This document shows, piece by piece, positions 26,410-37,999 of a stretch of 64,000 nucleotides of DNA. A program made the position numbers and the translations under genes. This stretch comes from Mesostigma viride (lineage: Eukaryota > Streptophyta > Mesostigmatophyceae > Mesostigmatales > Mesostigmataceae): NCBI GenBank assembly GCA_009746045.1, contig RPFO01000084.1:77501-141500 (forward strand). Reading direction: 5' to 3'. Within the stretch, counting starts at the first letter, position 1, and every line of letters starts with the position of its first letter. The notes under the pieces are model-generated. The model did no database searches. It saw only the letters and a program-made list of their open reading frames with translations, and was not told where the DNA came from.

Positions 26410-28006
26410 CCCATAGTCCGAAAAGTGTATGTGATCGCATACACTTTGACTTAACGTAATCAAGTAACGTGCGTGTTCAGTTGCAACTTGCCCGTTGAAA
26501 CTCTACGGCGGAGCCAATTTTCGGAAGAACCTCACCCTTATGCTTGCAAATTCGGGACAAATTCGGTGGATGGATGGATGGATGTATGTATGTATGGATG
26601 GATTGACGGATTTTCATCCCCTATTCCTATGTTTTCTCACGTGTACGGCCTTATAAGCTTCGCCAATTCTGGCGAACCTAACGGTTCTTCCGAAAATTGG
26701 CTCCGCCTGATAAACCACGTAATTCCCGGAGCGCCGCGCCACCCGTGACGGAGGGAAGTTGTCCGGTGGGTCTGGGAACACTTAGGGACGAAGGTGATGC
26801 ATACTAGGTTCGGGGGGGTTATTCGCCATAGCTTGGTAATTACAACGTGCATTGAGAAAGTATCACGTGACTTTGGCGGGAAATTTTCACTCGCGCGCGC
26901 GCGTAACGAGATATGGCTGCCAACGTGCCGTTATCATGGAAATTTGCGTCTCGCGGCTAGAAACGGTTTAGAATGTTGCTCAGAATGATGATGCGTGATT
27001 TTCGTAGGTCAGGCATGGCCAGATTTTTAGGATTGGGAAAATACAGATAGGAAAATACTGCCTTCTTGGTCGTCAGTGCCAGACAAGTCATCTCCTATCA
27101 TATGTCGATATTCTCCTTATGGCCGGGCAGTCTGCGCCAGCCCGAGCATCCAGGTTTACTACGGGATGTCCCCTGCAGCATTTGCTGCGAATGCGAACGC
27201 ATTTATAGGTCATCTTTGAACGAAACATCAACCTGGTAATCATAAAGGATGCATGCATGATGCGGCTATGGCGGCCTATGCCCGTAGAGCCACGGTATCT
27301 GTGAGTTATGGTGGTCCCGGCCAGCGGACCCCGGGCAGGACATGAACGAGCTGGGTACGACAACGTATTTGCGTGTTGTTTGTTGCGGAATTCGTCTCCC
27401 ATGCATTATATATGACGATTTTATCTTTGCATACTTCAGCAAGCTTTCATGCCTGTTGTAGAGAGTGGTTTCAGCCCTGAAAGTGCCCAGTTTATGGCAT
27501 TTCTTTGGAGTATGGCATTCCGTTAGTGCAGGTAGGCAACGTGTTTGTATTCCAGCACTTTTGGCAGCATTTTATAGCTTTTTATAATGCATTATTGTGT
27601 TGCATGTCATGGATAGCTGTTTACACGCGCGTAACCCACACACATATATGAGCACGTTATATAGAGGTAATGGGTTATCCGGGTGGTCTGACCCAAGGAA
27701 ACCCCCATTGGACTATCCAACTAAGTTGTCCAATGTTGGTATTGAGGTTCCCTACCCTCCCTGGGAAAAAAGAGGGGGGTTAACTTTTCCTTGGGGAAAA
27801 AAGATCGTCTTTTGGCCAACTTTGACTAGAGCCATCATCCAAATGCTTTGATAAAGCCATGGTATTATTGCATATTCTGAAAGCCCTTGAAGTGTAGATA
27901 CTCCTAGCATCTTGGTTGGGGGTATTTGGAGTTGTGGCCTGTGAGTTATGATTTTTTTCATTTTCAGGGGTATGAAAGTGCCAAAAATGGGTCAGCGGAC
28001 TATGGG
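26410..28006. mobile_element. piggyBac-like non-autonomous element, 1,597 bp
   Basis: Flanked by TTAA (26406-26409 and 28007-28010). Termini are CCCATAGTCCG and its exact complement CGGACTATGGG. No transposase frame is visible. It landed in the TTAA-rich tail of the minus-strand LINE. An internal 25 bp perfect inverted repeat lies at 26507-26531 and 26683-26707. Confidence 0.88.
26507..26707. repeat. 25 bp perfect inverted repeat
   Basis: Arms start GGCGGAGCCAATTTTCGG and are separated by about 150 bp that include a ggatggatggatg repeat. Could be a small MITE nested in the piggyBac-like element, but no clear TSD was found. Confidence 0.7.
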
Positions 28007-28636
28007 TTAAATTATATTATAACATGACTCCGTTGGGAGCGATCATGTAGCACCCATCCTTGCTGGGTGGATACTGGAATCATGGAGGTGCAGGCAAAGC
28101 CGCGGAACCGAACTATAAGCTACAAACTCTAAGCTATCTTATTTAGTCTACTGAAAACCCTAACTACTCTACTCAGCAAAGCGCCCCTTCCGCTTGGGGG
28201 GAGGGGGCTTGCCCACAGCAGGGGCTGGCGTGTGAGCCTGGACAATGTTCTGCCACCTAGCTCTTAATTCTTGTTCTGCACAGCAGTCCAAGCAAGAGAG
28301 AGGGAGTGAATGCAGTGTTCAAACTGAGCTGGGACCGGCCACTATATATAGTAGTAGATCGGCCAGCAACATCTGTGTGTAGTTCATGGCAGGTTTACCC
28401 AGCTTTCTAGGAATATCCTTGGGGCCAGGCCAGGTCAGGATGTGCCGCCCTGGTTGGCCAACAAGGCCCGCTGGGCCGGGCCGGCCAGACCAATTGGGCG
28501 GTACATATCTACCTGACTGGTACGGGCAAGATGGAACAAATGCTATCCTATACGCTGCCTAATCTCGTCCGAAATGCGAGGCATACCCTGCATGATACAA
28601 AGACTCTAATGACTTACTGTATGTGTGGAAAACCCT

Positions 28637-29988
28637 CAGTGATGATTCATACGCCGTATTATACGCCGTATTTAGCGTATTATGCGCGATACGCAAGCGG
28701 CGCGTACGAAAATGGGGTACTTTCATACGCAACGCGTATTTTTGCGCATTTTTGCGTATTTTCGCGTATTTTTGGCATATTTTTGGCTTACGAGGTGGGT
28801 GCATTTGCTTGCCTAGACTGCGGCGCGCCGACCTGTAGTAGGAACAAATAATTGCGTGATGAGCTAGCTAGTGTATAGTGCACTAAAGCTAACAGCGCGT
28901 TCATTGTGACTTGTGAAGGCGGGAAGGTGAAGGCGGGAAGGCTGAAGATTCATCATCAAGAGGGTGATAAGCAACAGTATATTTGGAAATAAACGTACAC
29001 CTATTTATCTGGATCAAGAAGGTGATAAGGTGTGCCAGCAACGTCGTGGTCGTCTGGCACCTAGATCGTAGCATATCGACATCCAGGCATGGCTGACACG
29101 TGAGTCAATGGAACACGATGATGATGTGCGGCCCGATGAATTAAGAAGAGGCCACATCCGAAACTGTCTGGACATACATTAGCAAAGAGCGCATCCTCAA
29201 GAATCGGCAGCAGACAAATAACTACTACATGGATGATGGAGTACTCCGTTACAGGCTGCTGGTCGAGCAGGCGGAGAAGGAAAGCAATACCAGGAAGAGG
29301 AAGGCGACTAGTGACGCCAAGAAGCAGGCTGATGTGCGGGCGGCACTTAAAGACAGGCTTGCAGACGTTGTAGAAACCGACGCCTCTAACTGGGTGTCCC
29401 CTCATGCCAGCAACACCTCGGGGCGCGCTGCTGGGGCGGCTGGGCCAAGCGGATCATCAAAGGGCCAATCCACCGACGGTAATTTGCCCGCACCTTATGG
29501 GCTCAGCAAAGAGCAGCTGGACGAGGAGCTGTGCGAGGCATTCATTTGCGCCTTTCAATGCCATCGACGCCCTTCAATGTCATCGACACCTCGGGGCAAT
29601 GTATAGTGCATGCATATCTTGAGTTCTACAAATTTATTATCCTTTCCAGTGAGTTGTGCATTGATACTGGTATTGATACTTAGTTGCATGTTGTCTCGAT
29701 TTTGAAGAGAAACTATCAAGTTAGACCGTTAGAAACTAAGCTTGTATTTAGGTAGTGGTGGCAATGCCAAAGGTCATGCTATATATGTCATGTATAGGCA
29801 AAAGGTATGGAAAAACACCAGCAGACTATGCTTGGTTGCTCAGAGTGTTGAAAACCCCTCAAAATCATGCCAAAAAAGGGGTTTTCAACGGTTAGCGTAC
29901 GATCAGCGTATAATACATTATACACCGCGTATTATACATTATACACCTGGGGCCGCGTACGACGCGTATCGCGTATGAATCATCACTG
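28637..29988. mobile_element. hAT-like element, 1,352 bp, 8 bp TSD
   Basis: Terminal inverted repeats CAGTGATGATTCATACGC are perfect over 18 bp and flanked by AAAACCCT (28629-28636 and 29989-29996). The uninterrupted paralogue near 35078-35092 (complement of tgtgtggaaaaccctacatg) confirms the insertion. Both subterminal regions are packed with TACGCGTATTAT-type motifs. The + strand frame 29229-29606 (KRKATSDAKKQADVRAALKD) is the only internal ORF of note, and no full transposase is present. Confidence 0.9.
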
Positions 29989-30264
29989 AAAACCCTACAT
30001 TCAGGACCTGTCGCATCCTGTAAACCGTGCCGTCCAGCTTGGCAGCCAGTGTGTCCGTGAGCCTGTCCATGCCTCGGCGCCATAATATACGTAAGCACCG
30101 TGAGGACGAGGACCTTGAAGAGCATTCACTTGCGGTGCTCGCCCAGGTCCTTCGAGTGCCAGTAGGTAGTGAGCGAACGAATAATTCTAGCCCTGGCAGG
30201 CCAGGCCGATGCGGATGTCCACATCGACGGCGGTGTCGGGGAGCATGCTCCCCAGCAATCGGTG

Positions 30265-30820
30265 TAAAACTGGCTTTTAGCTTCAAGCTTCAAAACTTCG
30301 CGCAGGGCGGGGGCACTGCGAGGGCTGAGATTAAATAAGAGGTACCTTGAAATTAAATAAGAGGCGTGCCTCTATTATATAAAGATATATTTTGGGATGA
30401 GAGTTTCTATTTACGCTCATTTGTCAGTATTGTACGACAACATGTGACGGAAAGTACTGAAGTCGCGGTAGGTTCAGACTACGTTTCACGAGGGTGACCC
30501 CATTCTATGGGGTCAGCTTGCTTGGGCGTAGGAAAAGGGCTCGGGTACACGACGCGGCGCAACGTTGAAAAATGGCTCGCAGAAAAGGAACCTAGGTGAC
30601 TATTTGGCGCCGCGTCGGTCGTGACGTTGTTTACTCCGTTGGATCTGCATCTACGGCGTTTAACTGTGGGTTTTTTCGAAACCCGGTCGATGATAGAAGT
30701 CGGGTATATAAATGACCCTTTTTTGACAAATCCGTGAAAAATTATGTAAAAAAAGGTTGAAGCTTGATTGAAGCTTGAAGGTCATTTCGAGACCATCGGG
30801 GTACAACTGGCTCCCCAGAA
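30265..30820. other. Unexplained insertion in the LINE
   Basis: Splits a region that is continuous in other copies (gggagcatgctccccagcaa / ttgaagc). Contains two attaaataagaggy repeats (30330-30365) and poly-A/T runs. No terminal repeats were identified. Confidence 0.4.
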
Positions 30821-32875
30821 TTTTGAAGCAATCACGGAACAGGACCTCCGTCCCGTCTACTAGCAGCTTAATTGTTAACATTATTAGCAGCGGCAGCCTA
30901 GCCGGGGCTGCGGCGGGCACTGAACAGTGGTAGCCCCAATCACCATCGCCTCAGTTGTGACACTAATCGCCAGCCCCACCGCCCGCGCCCGTCTAAGCCT
31001 AGACAGTCCTCAGTGCCAGGTCTGAATGTGAAGGATGTCCAAGCCGGGCTCGAACCCCAGTAAAGCGCGCACGTGCCCGGCGCATGACGTGCAATCCACG
31101 ACAGTAATGAACAGATATGGGGACAGCTATAGACACATGCAACCCGTGCCACACCCCGTGGTGAAGGGGGAATGGTGGGGTGCATGGTGCCTAAGTTCCG
31201 CGGACCGTCCGCACTACTGTCTGTGACTTGTGAGCCCTCATACAGCCGGCGAATGGCAGCAATAAACGCTGGTGGTACACTGATCCAGAGCTAGCCGGAT
31301 GGCCCAAAGAGCCTCCCAGCAGAGGACCGCGTGTCAAAGGCCTTGATATAGTCAACAAAAATGAAGCCAGCGGAAAACCATCAGGGCAAATGTGACGCAC
31401 CTCCTCCATCCGTCAACCGACGCGCGACAAATATGTACAGCCATGACAGTGTCACGACCACGACGGAAACCCATCTGATGAGACTCACCCAGGTGTGGGT
31501 CCACCCTGGCGCGGAGCCTGTGCAGCATCATGCGCATGAAGACCTTCAGCGCCGGCCGCGCTCTGGAGGCAGACTCCCCGGTAGTTACCGGGGTCAGCAG
31601 CTCTGGAGCCCTTCTTGTACATCATGACTCGGATGGCCGTCTGCCACTCAGCACGCGCCCGGAGGCTCATCAGAGAGCAGGATCGACACGGTTGCAGAAC
31701 GCCAGCAGAAGCTCCCGCGCCGCCAGGTCAGGGGTCTTCAGCAGCTCAGCAGAAAGGTGGTCCGGCACCGCCCGCCGCGTCGTACCGCAGGCGAGCAAGG
31801 GCCCGCGCCATCCAATTCCTCCAAACTTAGTCGGAAGGGGTGCATGGACGACGTCGTTGGTGCATGGCAATTAAGGCAGCCCTCCTTCAAGGCGGGGACT
31901 TGGTAGTCCGCGGCCGAGGAGGGGACCCCCGCGGCCGGCGCAGGCGCAGGCGGCGGGGGGGGTCCGGCAACACCGAGACGGGCGGCCGCCGGTCTCGGGG
32001 TGAAGCGGCGCCGGGGGGGGGGGGCGTGAGCCCCACTTCAGACCTCAGTCAAGGAAACATTGTGGGCGCTGGCCAACCAGCGGTCAAGGCTGACCGGCTC
32101 TGCGCCGTCCCCCGTGTGCTCACCACCGGGGTGCGCTGCCGCCGGCCGCCGAGCCGGTCGAGAGGTGGTACCACATGTCCTTCAGTGCCGTGCCCTGTTT
32201 GCGAGCTTGGCAGGCCTTGGCATCCGCGATGCACTGCCTTGGCCGCCTCGGCGTCCTGAGCATGTGCGTACCTAGGCCTCCACAAGGGCGGCTGTCCTTG
32301 AGCACCGGTTTCAGCAGCGTGTCCCGGTTGCGCTTGAGGCGGTGCCGGGCGGCCAAGACCTGCATGGGGGTCCTGGTGGTCGAGCGGACAGGGGCGTCGG
32401 CGGGGCATCAGACCCGGGCAGGTGCCGGGCCGCCAGCAACGGGGCGCGGGACGCAAAGCCCGCAACTGAGTGGCAGCGTTGGGAGCACCCTGGGCCAGCG
32501 CGTCGACATCCGCCTGGGCGTCCAGGGCCGCCAGGTACGCCTGTCGGCACCTGTTCCGCTAGTGCTCGGCGTCCGTCCAGTCCTCAGGATCCCCACGGAC
32601 CGGGCGTAGCGCAGTCCAGTCAGGACGGGCCACGTGGGCGCGCGCGGCGCTTGGTGACGTGGAACCGGAGCCGAATGGTCGCACGCACCAAGTTACCGGT
32701 GGTCAGAGCACACCGTGGGTGGGTCGAACACTCGGGTATCCTGAACCGAAGTGCACCTGGGCTGCCGTACCACCACGTAGTCCAGACAGGCCTGACGGCC
32801 GTTAGGGCCCCGAAAAGTGACCAAGTCCTGTGAGGGACGTTGGAAGTGGCAGTTGACAGCAACCATCCCGCTATC

Positions 32876-33047
32876 AAGTATATGGCAATGATTCATAGCG
32901 ATTCGGGCCGGCCGCGGTGCCCACACCCCTGTAACTAGGACCTAGATAGCTTACACCATCCATTCCATCGATCCCATGTTCCCCTCCCACTGAGGACTTA
33001 TGCTCACGTGACGCAGTCACGTGTCTATGAATTAATTAATTAATTAA
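32876..33047 (+). mobile_element. 5'-truncated LINE 3' end, 172 bp, 10 bp TSD
   Basis: Flanked by TCCCGCTATC (32866-32875, 33048-33057). The unfilled site is at about 50970 (catcccgctatcccgc). The insert is LINE 3' UTR, ends in the palindrome CACGTGACGCAGTCACGTG (33004-33022) and a tctatgaattaattaattaa tail. Confidence 0.9.
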
Positions 33048-33607
33048 TCCCGCTATCCAGCAAAAAGGCAGAAAACAAGGAGGTGTTGTCGTTAGCAGCC
33101 GTGGCGGCAGGCGCAAAGCGACTGCCAGCAGTGCCCACGGGGAGCGTGGCGTTGGCATCGAGCAGCTTAACCAACAAGTGGCGAGCCGGGTTGGCCCCCT
33201 CAAGGCTATGCAAGTCCTCTGTCTTCTGGCGTTCCAAATGCATGGGTAGACCACTATGGGGTGCGTAATGCGTAACCGGCACTCCAACCGTGAGGTGGTG
33301 CTTAGACCGCCCCTCATGCAACTGAGGAGAAATGTGCCACCATAAGGCGTGGGGTTAGAATTTACTTCAGCGTGCTGAGGCATGCAGTGAGGCTGGCAGC
33401 TGCTAGCGGCGAACACAAAAGGCCAAAACCACCTTGGCCTGGCGTCCCACTGCCAGCATAGTAAAAACGCCAACCGCCTGCCAGGTGATCATTGAGCACC
33501 GTGCCAGGACTGCACCGTGCGACAATTAATGCTCCTGCACGCCTAGAATAGACACACGATGCATGTGCGATGCAAAAAGGCAACAAGCTCCTCCACCCGG
33601 TAGCTAT

Positions 33608-34748
33608 TAATTAATTAATTAATTAAACTCGTGCTCCCGTTGGGGAGTCACGGAGCACCGAAGTGCTTTTAATCCCTGTGTGTGCACTACAGGAGAAAGG
33701 GCAGAGACCCCCAGTCTCCTTCATGCCAAAGGCATGCCACAGCTGCAATCGGGCGCGGCTAGCTAAAAGGACAGGCTAACGATCCGGCAAACTGTGGGTG
33801 CAATAAGACCCATGTGAGCATATCATAGCAAGGAGCGTGGGCAAGTAATCTGAACATAGCCAGGGCATAGCATGGCTGTACTAGAACTAGGCTAAGGCTA
33901 TGGCTGGTTGTGTACCGTGCGTTGGCGGCACGTGACTAGGTGTGTTGGCACAGCTAGGCAAACATAATCTAGGCATGGCTGCCTTAGCGACAGTGACTCC
34001 AATGGTTACAAGCTAGGGCTATTGCTATTCTAGCCCGCTGGGGGCGTCCACATCTTGTGGTTGATCATCAGGTCCCCGCCCCTCCAGTACACCTTGGGCT
34101 TCTGGGGGTCCTGCTTATGGCGGAGGTATTCCGGCCACAGGTCGCGTCGCTGCTGTTGCTGAGCGGGGGTTAGGTCGTCATCCAGCGTCCCTGGAGGTGA
34201 GGTCGTGCAACCGCTTGCGACGAGAGAGGAACCGCTGCTTCATCCTCAGGGGAGAGGAAGGTGAGCAGGACTGGTGGGGTGGCCGCCTTGTCCCGTGAGT
34301 GGGGAAGGCGGTGGCACCCACGCAGTTCTACCTCACCTATACCAGGCCCATGAGGGTAAGAAGCTGGTTCTTGATCTCGTCAGCAAGGGAGGTTGACGTC
34401 TCACCTGGCTTCTGGGGGAAGCGACGTAGCACCACTCGGCACTCGCGGCGAGCGCGATCGGTGACCTCCCGTTGCTGGGCCTGGCGGTGGTCCTCCAGCT
34501 CCTGGAGCTTCGTGGCGATGGCGTCGGTGGTGGAGGCGGTCGCTGACCGCAGCAGGTCCGCGTAGGAGAGCGGGAGGTCACCAGCATCCTGCCGGGGTGG
34601 CTGGGAGGCAATGGTGGCCGTCTGCTCCGCTAGCTTTGGGACCTACAGGTGTGGCCAGGGCCTCGGTGTGGGCGGTGATGGCCTCAAGCTTCTTCATGAG
34701 CACGCCGCACTTGCCTTCCACCTGGTTAAGGCGAGAGACAAGTGCAAT
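33608..34748 (-). mobile_element. ORF1-only LINE (HAL1-like), 5'-truncated copy 2
   Basis: Flanked by GGTAGCTAT (33599-33607, 34749-34757); the unfilled paralogue is at 51483 (ccggtagctatggtcg). Tail (TTAA)n at the low end, then the CTCCC-CAAC-GGGAG hairpin (33634-33647), 3' UTR and the ORF1 C-terminal half with several small indels. Its 5' breakpoint (gagacaagtgc) is within a few bases of that of copy 1. Confidence 0.9.
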
Positions 34749-34797
34749 GGTAGCTATGGTCGCTATCTGCTAGCAATGTGAATATGTTAAAAGTTGC

Positions 34798-35385
34798 GGA
34801 GGTCCCGTTCCGTGAGCGCTTCAAACTTGCTGGGGAGCATGCTCCCCGAAACCGCCGTCGATGTGGACATCCGCATCGGCCTGGCCTGGGCCAAGCTTCG
34901 TTCGCTCATGCCTACTTGCGCTCGAAGGACCTGGGCGAGCACCGCAAGCGCGTGCTCTTCAAGGTCCTGGTCCTCACGGAGCTCACGTATGGCGCCGCGA
35001 GGCATGGACCGGCTCACGGACACGCTGGCCGCCCTGCTGGACGGCACGGTTTACAGGATGCTTCGACAGGTCCTGCATGTAGGGTTTTCCACACATACAG
35101 TAGGTCATTAGAGTCTTTGTATCAGGGCATGCCTTGCAATGATTTCGGACGAGTTTAGGCAGCGTAGGATAGCATTCATAGGACATCTTGCGGCGCAGTC
35201 AGGTAGACACTGCCCTTGGTCTGCATGGCCGGCCCCCAGCGGCTCGGCCAACCAGGTCGGCATATATCCTGACTAGCTGGCCTGGCCCCAAGGACATTCC
35301 TAGAAAGCTGGGTAAACCTGCCATGAGCTACATATACAGCTGTTGCTGGCCGACCTAGTGGTCCCACCTAAGTTTGAACACCACA
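34798..35385 (+). pseudogene. L1-like LINE C-terminal region, middle part of the split copy
   Basis: Continues from 26385. The DNA aaggtcctggtcctcacgga and cggctcacggacacgctggc encodes the VLFKVLVLTELTYG...MDRLTDTLAALLDGTVYRM region that follows RT in these LINEs. It is interrupted at 35386 by a piggyBac-like element. Confidence 0.78.
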
Positions 35386-35389
35386 TTAA

Positions 35390-37144
35390 CTCTTCAACCG
35401 TCTGGACTGGAACCACCAGAACGGACTGAGTTTGGGTATCTTTGTGCGCCTGAGAGTATCTAGCCTAAAAACATTTTCTGGCCCACCCTTGGAACCAAGC
35501 ATGCTTTTATGTTGAATAAAGTTGGGGTAATGTGGTTGGTCACATATCCATGCCCCATGCATGCTATAAATAGCACCCCCCCCAGGGGGGTATGGTGCAC
35601 ATGGGGTTGGAGACATATATAATGCATTACAGTATAGACCATTTACACAAATCAGGTGGCCCTGGCCTTTTAAAGGCAGTTTACAGGTAGTTAGGATCAC
35701 AGGCATGCCATCAATGCATTCACAGCATGAATGTCACAGAACTGCACATGCTAGCTAGCAAACAGCCCAAAATAGCTCAGACCGTTATAACGGTGCAAGC
35801 TATTTTGGGACGGTTGCTAGTTCTGCCGTATAGGTTTCCTATATCCCAAAGTGGCACAAAACAACAACTAGATGGCCACAAAAGCAATGCCAACACCATG
35901 TCCAGCATATAAGACACAAGCTCATGCTATACAATATGTAGGTGTAAGGCTCATATCAAGGCCTAAAGCGCGCGTACAAAGGGTGGCAAGGAGCTACATC
36001 ACTAACACACCCAATGAACGACAAAACACCTCTATGTTCTTGGAAACAGTGAATAAAACAATAGGAATAAGTTGGTATAATGCTCCCATGCAAACAGGTT
36101 ATGGGTATCTCCAGGATTTTCACATGCAATGGATGCAAAACAAGAAGGTGGGCGTTGGCCAGCAAATTAACAAGAAGCCACGCCTAACACTGGTCAGAAA
36201 AGAACTTGTCTCGGGGTGCTTGACCAAGGAAAAGCATTGGGTAATCAACGTTACCATATTAGTGACCGATAACAATCGTTACCTCGCTATTTCCGTTGCA
36301 GCATCAGCTAACGGTGACCAAACATGGTCCAAAATCTGCTTGACCTGATGGTATTCCCCAACCACATGTGACAAGCCGATACGTAGAGGCAGCAAAACAA
36401 CAAAAAGACAATCACAACCCCTCGGTAATAACTCTGATATTAGCTTTAAACGATAATACAACTATATACGGCTAATAGAACACGCTTGGAGGCTAGAACG
36501 TACCAGGTCGGTATACAGCAGATTACCTTTCTTGCGCGAGCCAGCACGCCAGAGTAATGGACGTAGCCTCGAGCCTTTATTACTGGCTGCCAATGCTAAT
36601 AAATCTTGTTGGGAACAACGTACTATTTAAATTGATCGATGCGCAGATGTCTGGGAAAATTCGGCCTAGCAACATGCAGCACTCGCACCATCACTGCCTG
36701 GCCGCTAACGTCATTTGCTGCGCCGACCAGCACCCCGAGACCCATCTACGCATCTCCGAACCTTCCATGGCTAGGGGTATTCAATTTTAAGGATCTAAGG
36801 ATCATGCCTACAAAATTTGAGTCCAATATGTCAAGCCATTCTCTCGTACCAGTCAGTTCTTTGCACCGCCATACCCGTGCGCGTCAATATTTTTCCTGCA
36901 CGTCAGTCCCGTTGGACCATGGTACCCCCCTAACTTTGCTCAAGCATATCTCCTTGGCCAGGTGTCCAAAGTACGGTCTGAAGTGCTCTACGGAAAGCTG
37001 ACGTCTAGATCTCAGTGTCGATCCCCCCAGGTTTGACCGTTAAATTATTATTGGCGCGGCGCCTGGTAGGCGCACAAACTCAGTCCGTTAGAGTGGTAGG
37101 ACTTCAACTGGTACCACGAAAACGGCGCGAGAACGGTTTAAGAG
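35390..37144. mobile_element. piggyBac-like non-autonomous element, 1,755 bp
   Basis: Flanked by TTAA (35386-35389, 37145-37148). Ends CTCTTCAACCGT and, inverted, CTCTTAAACCGT. A second inverted pair AACGGACTGAGTT (35420s) / AACTCAGTCCGTT (37074-37086) lies just inside. About 1.7 kb diverged relative of 40282-41998. No transposase; the longest frame (158 codons at 35872) is unlike any family I know. Confidence 0.88.
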
Positions 37145-37148
37145 TTAA

Positions 37149-37330
37149 TTCACTCGGCCCTCTCTCTTGCTTGGACTGCTATGCAGAACAAGAAGAGGTG
37201 GAAGACGATTGTCCAGGCTCACATGCACGCCAGCCCCTGTGGGCAAACCCCCTCCCCCCATGCAGGAGGAAGGGGGGCTTAGCTGAGTAGAGTAGTTAGG
37301 TTTTTCTAGATTAGCTTAGAGTTAGCTAAT
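37149..37330 (+). pseudogene. L1-like LINE end of ORF2 and 3' UTR
   Basis: Matches the complement of 28140-28300 and 49200-49390 (ttggactgctatgcagaaca, gtgggcaaaccccctcccccc), which encodes WTAMQDKTRWKKIVKAHTP near the ORF2 stop. The tail is missing; another LINE copy begins at 37331. Confidence 0.72.
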
Positions 37331-37999
37331 CCTTCATGTCCGCGAGTACTTCGCCCACCTCAAGGACCAGCACGGCAAGTACGCCTGGACACGCCCAACG
37401 GCCCGCCGGCGGCGCGCAGCCGGCGCCGCTGACGCTCTCTGGCTCACCGCAGCAGCAGCTCGACCAGTGGTATTCCTCCCAGTCCCGGCTTCTCGGCGCC
37501 CCCCCGCCGCCTCCGCCGCTTGGCCCTCTGGCGGCCGCACGCCTGCACTAGGAACTCGGGGGTGATATAAGTGGTAAAAAGTGGTAAAATCTATATCACC
37601 CGGTGGTAAAAAGTGGTAAAAAGTGATAAAAAGTGATAAAAAGTGATAAAAAGTGATAAAAAGTGGTAAAAAAGGGGTAAAACTGGTGGTAAAAGGTGGT
37701 AAAACAGGGGGTGGTAAAAGCCTTTACCACCTCCATTTTACCACCTGACCGCCATCGTGGTAAAAAATTACCACCAGGTGGTAAAAACGAGGGTGAAAAC
37801 AGGTGGTAAAAAATTACCACCATGGAGGTGAAAAAATCGGTGGTAAAAATGGTAAAAAATATGGAGGGAAAAAACGCAGATAGATCTCACTAGGAACTCG
37901 GCTTTGAGAATGGGTGAGAAAACACGTTTCTCACCTGGGTGAGATGACCCAAAAAAGGTGAGAAAAGGAGAAAACGTGAGAAAAATCTCAAAAAACAGG

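Larger units (their letters stand above)
26386..34797 (-). mobile_element. Composite L1-like LINE (minus strand) with five nested insertions
   Basis: Bounded by the 13 bp duplication GGAGGTCCCGTTC. On the minus strand it begins inside the AP endonuclease (ATFN..TLL), runs through endonuclease (34797-32600), linker, RT (31900-31000), C-terminal region (30000-28140) and 3' UTR, and ends in CTCCCAACGGAG (28028-28039) with a catgttataatataatttaa tail. It is interrupted by a piggyBac-like element (26410-28006), a hAT-like element (28637-29988), about 0.55 kb of unknown DNA (about 30265-30820), a short LINE tail (32876-33047) and an ORF1-only element (33608-34748). Many frameshifts; not functional. 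Confidence 0.85.
30900..34797 (-). pseudogene. L1-like ORF2 (endonuclease and RT) remnant
   Basis: Minus-strand blocks include the endonuclease parts DANATLPVGTAGSRFAPAAT and TFRGPNGRQACLDYVVVRQ with CSDHR (32690-33160), and RT parts DHLSAELLKTPDLAAREL and LGESHQMGFRRGRDTVMAV (31350-31870). Close relative of the 49.6-51.9 kb copy. Numerous frameshifts. Confidence 0.8.

Noticed and set aside
26507-26707. A separate MITE defined by the 25 bp inverted repeat
   Set aside because: No matching target duplication on the two sides, so it is reported only as an inverted repeat inside the piggyBac-like element.
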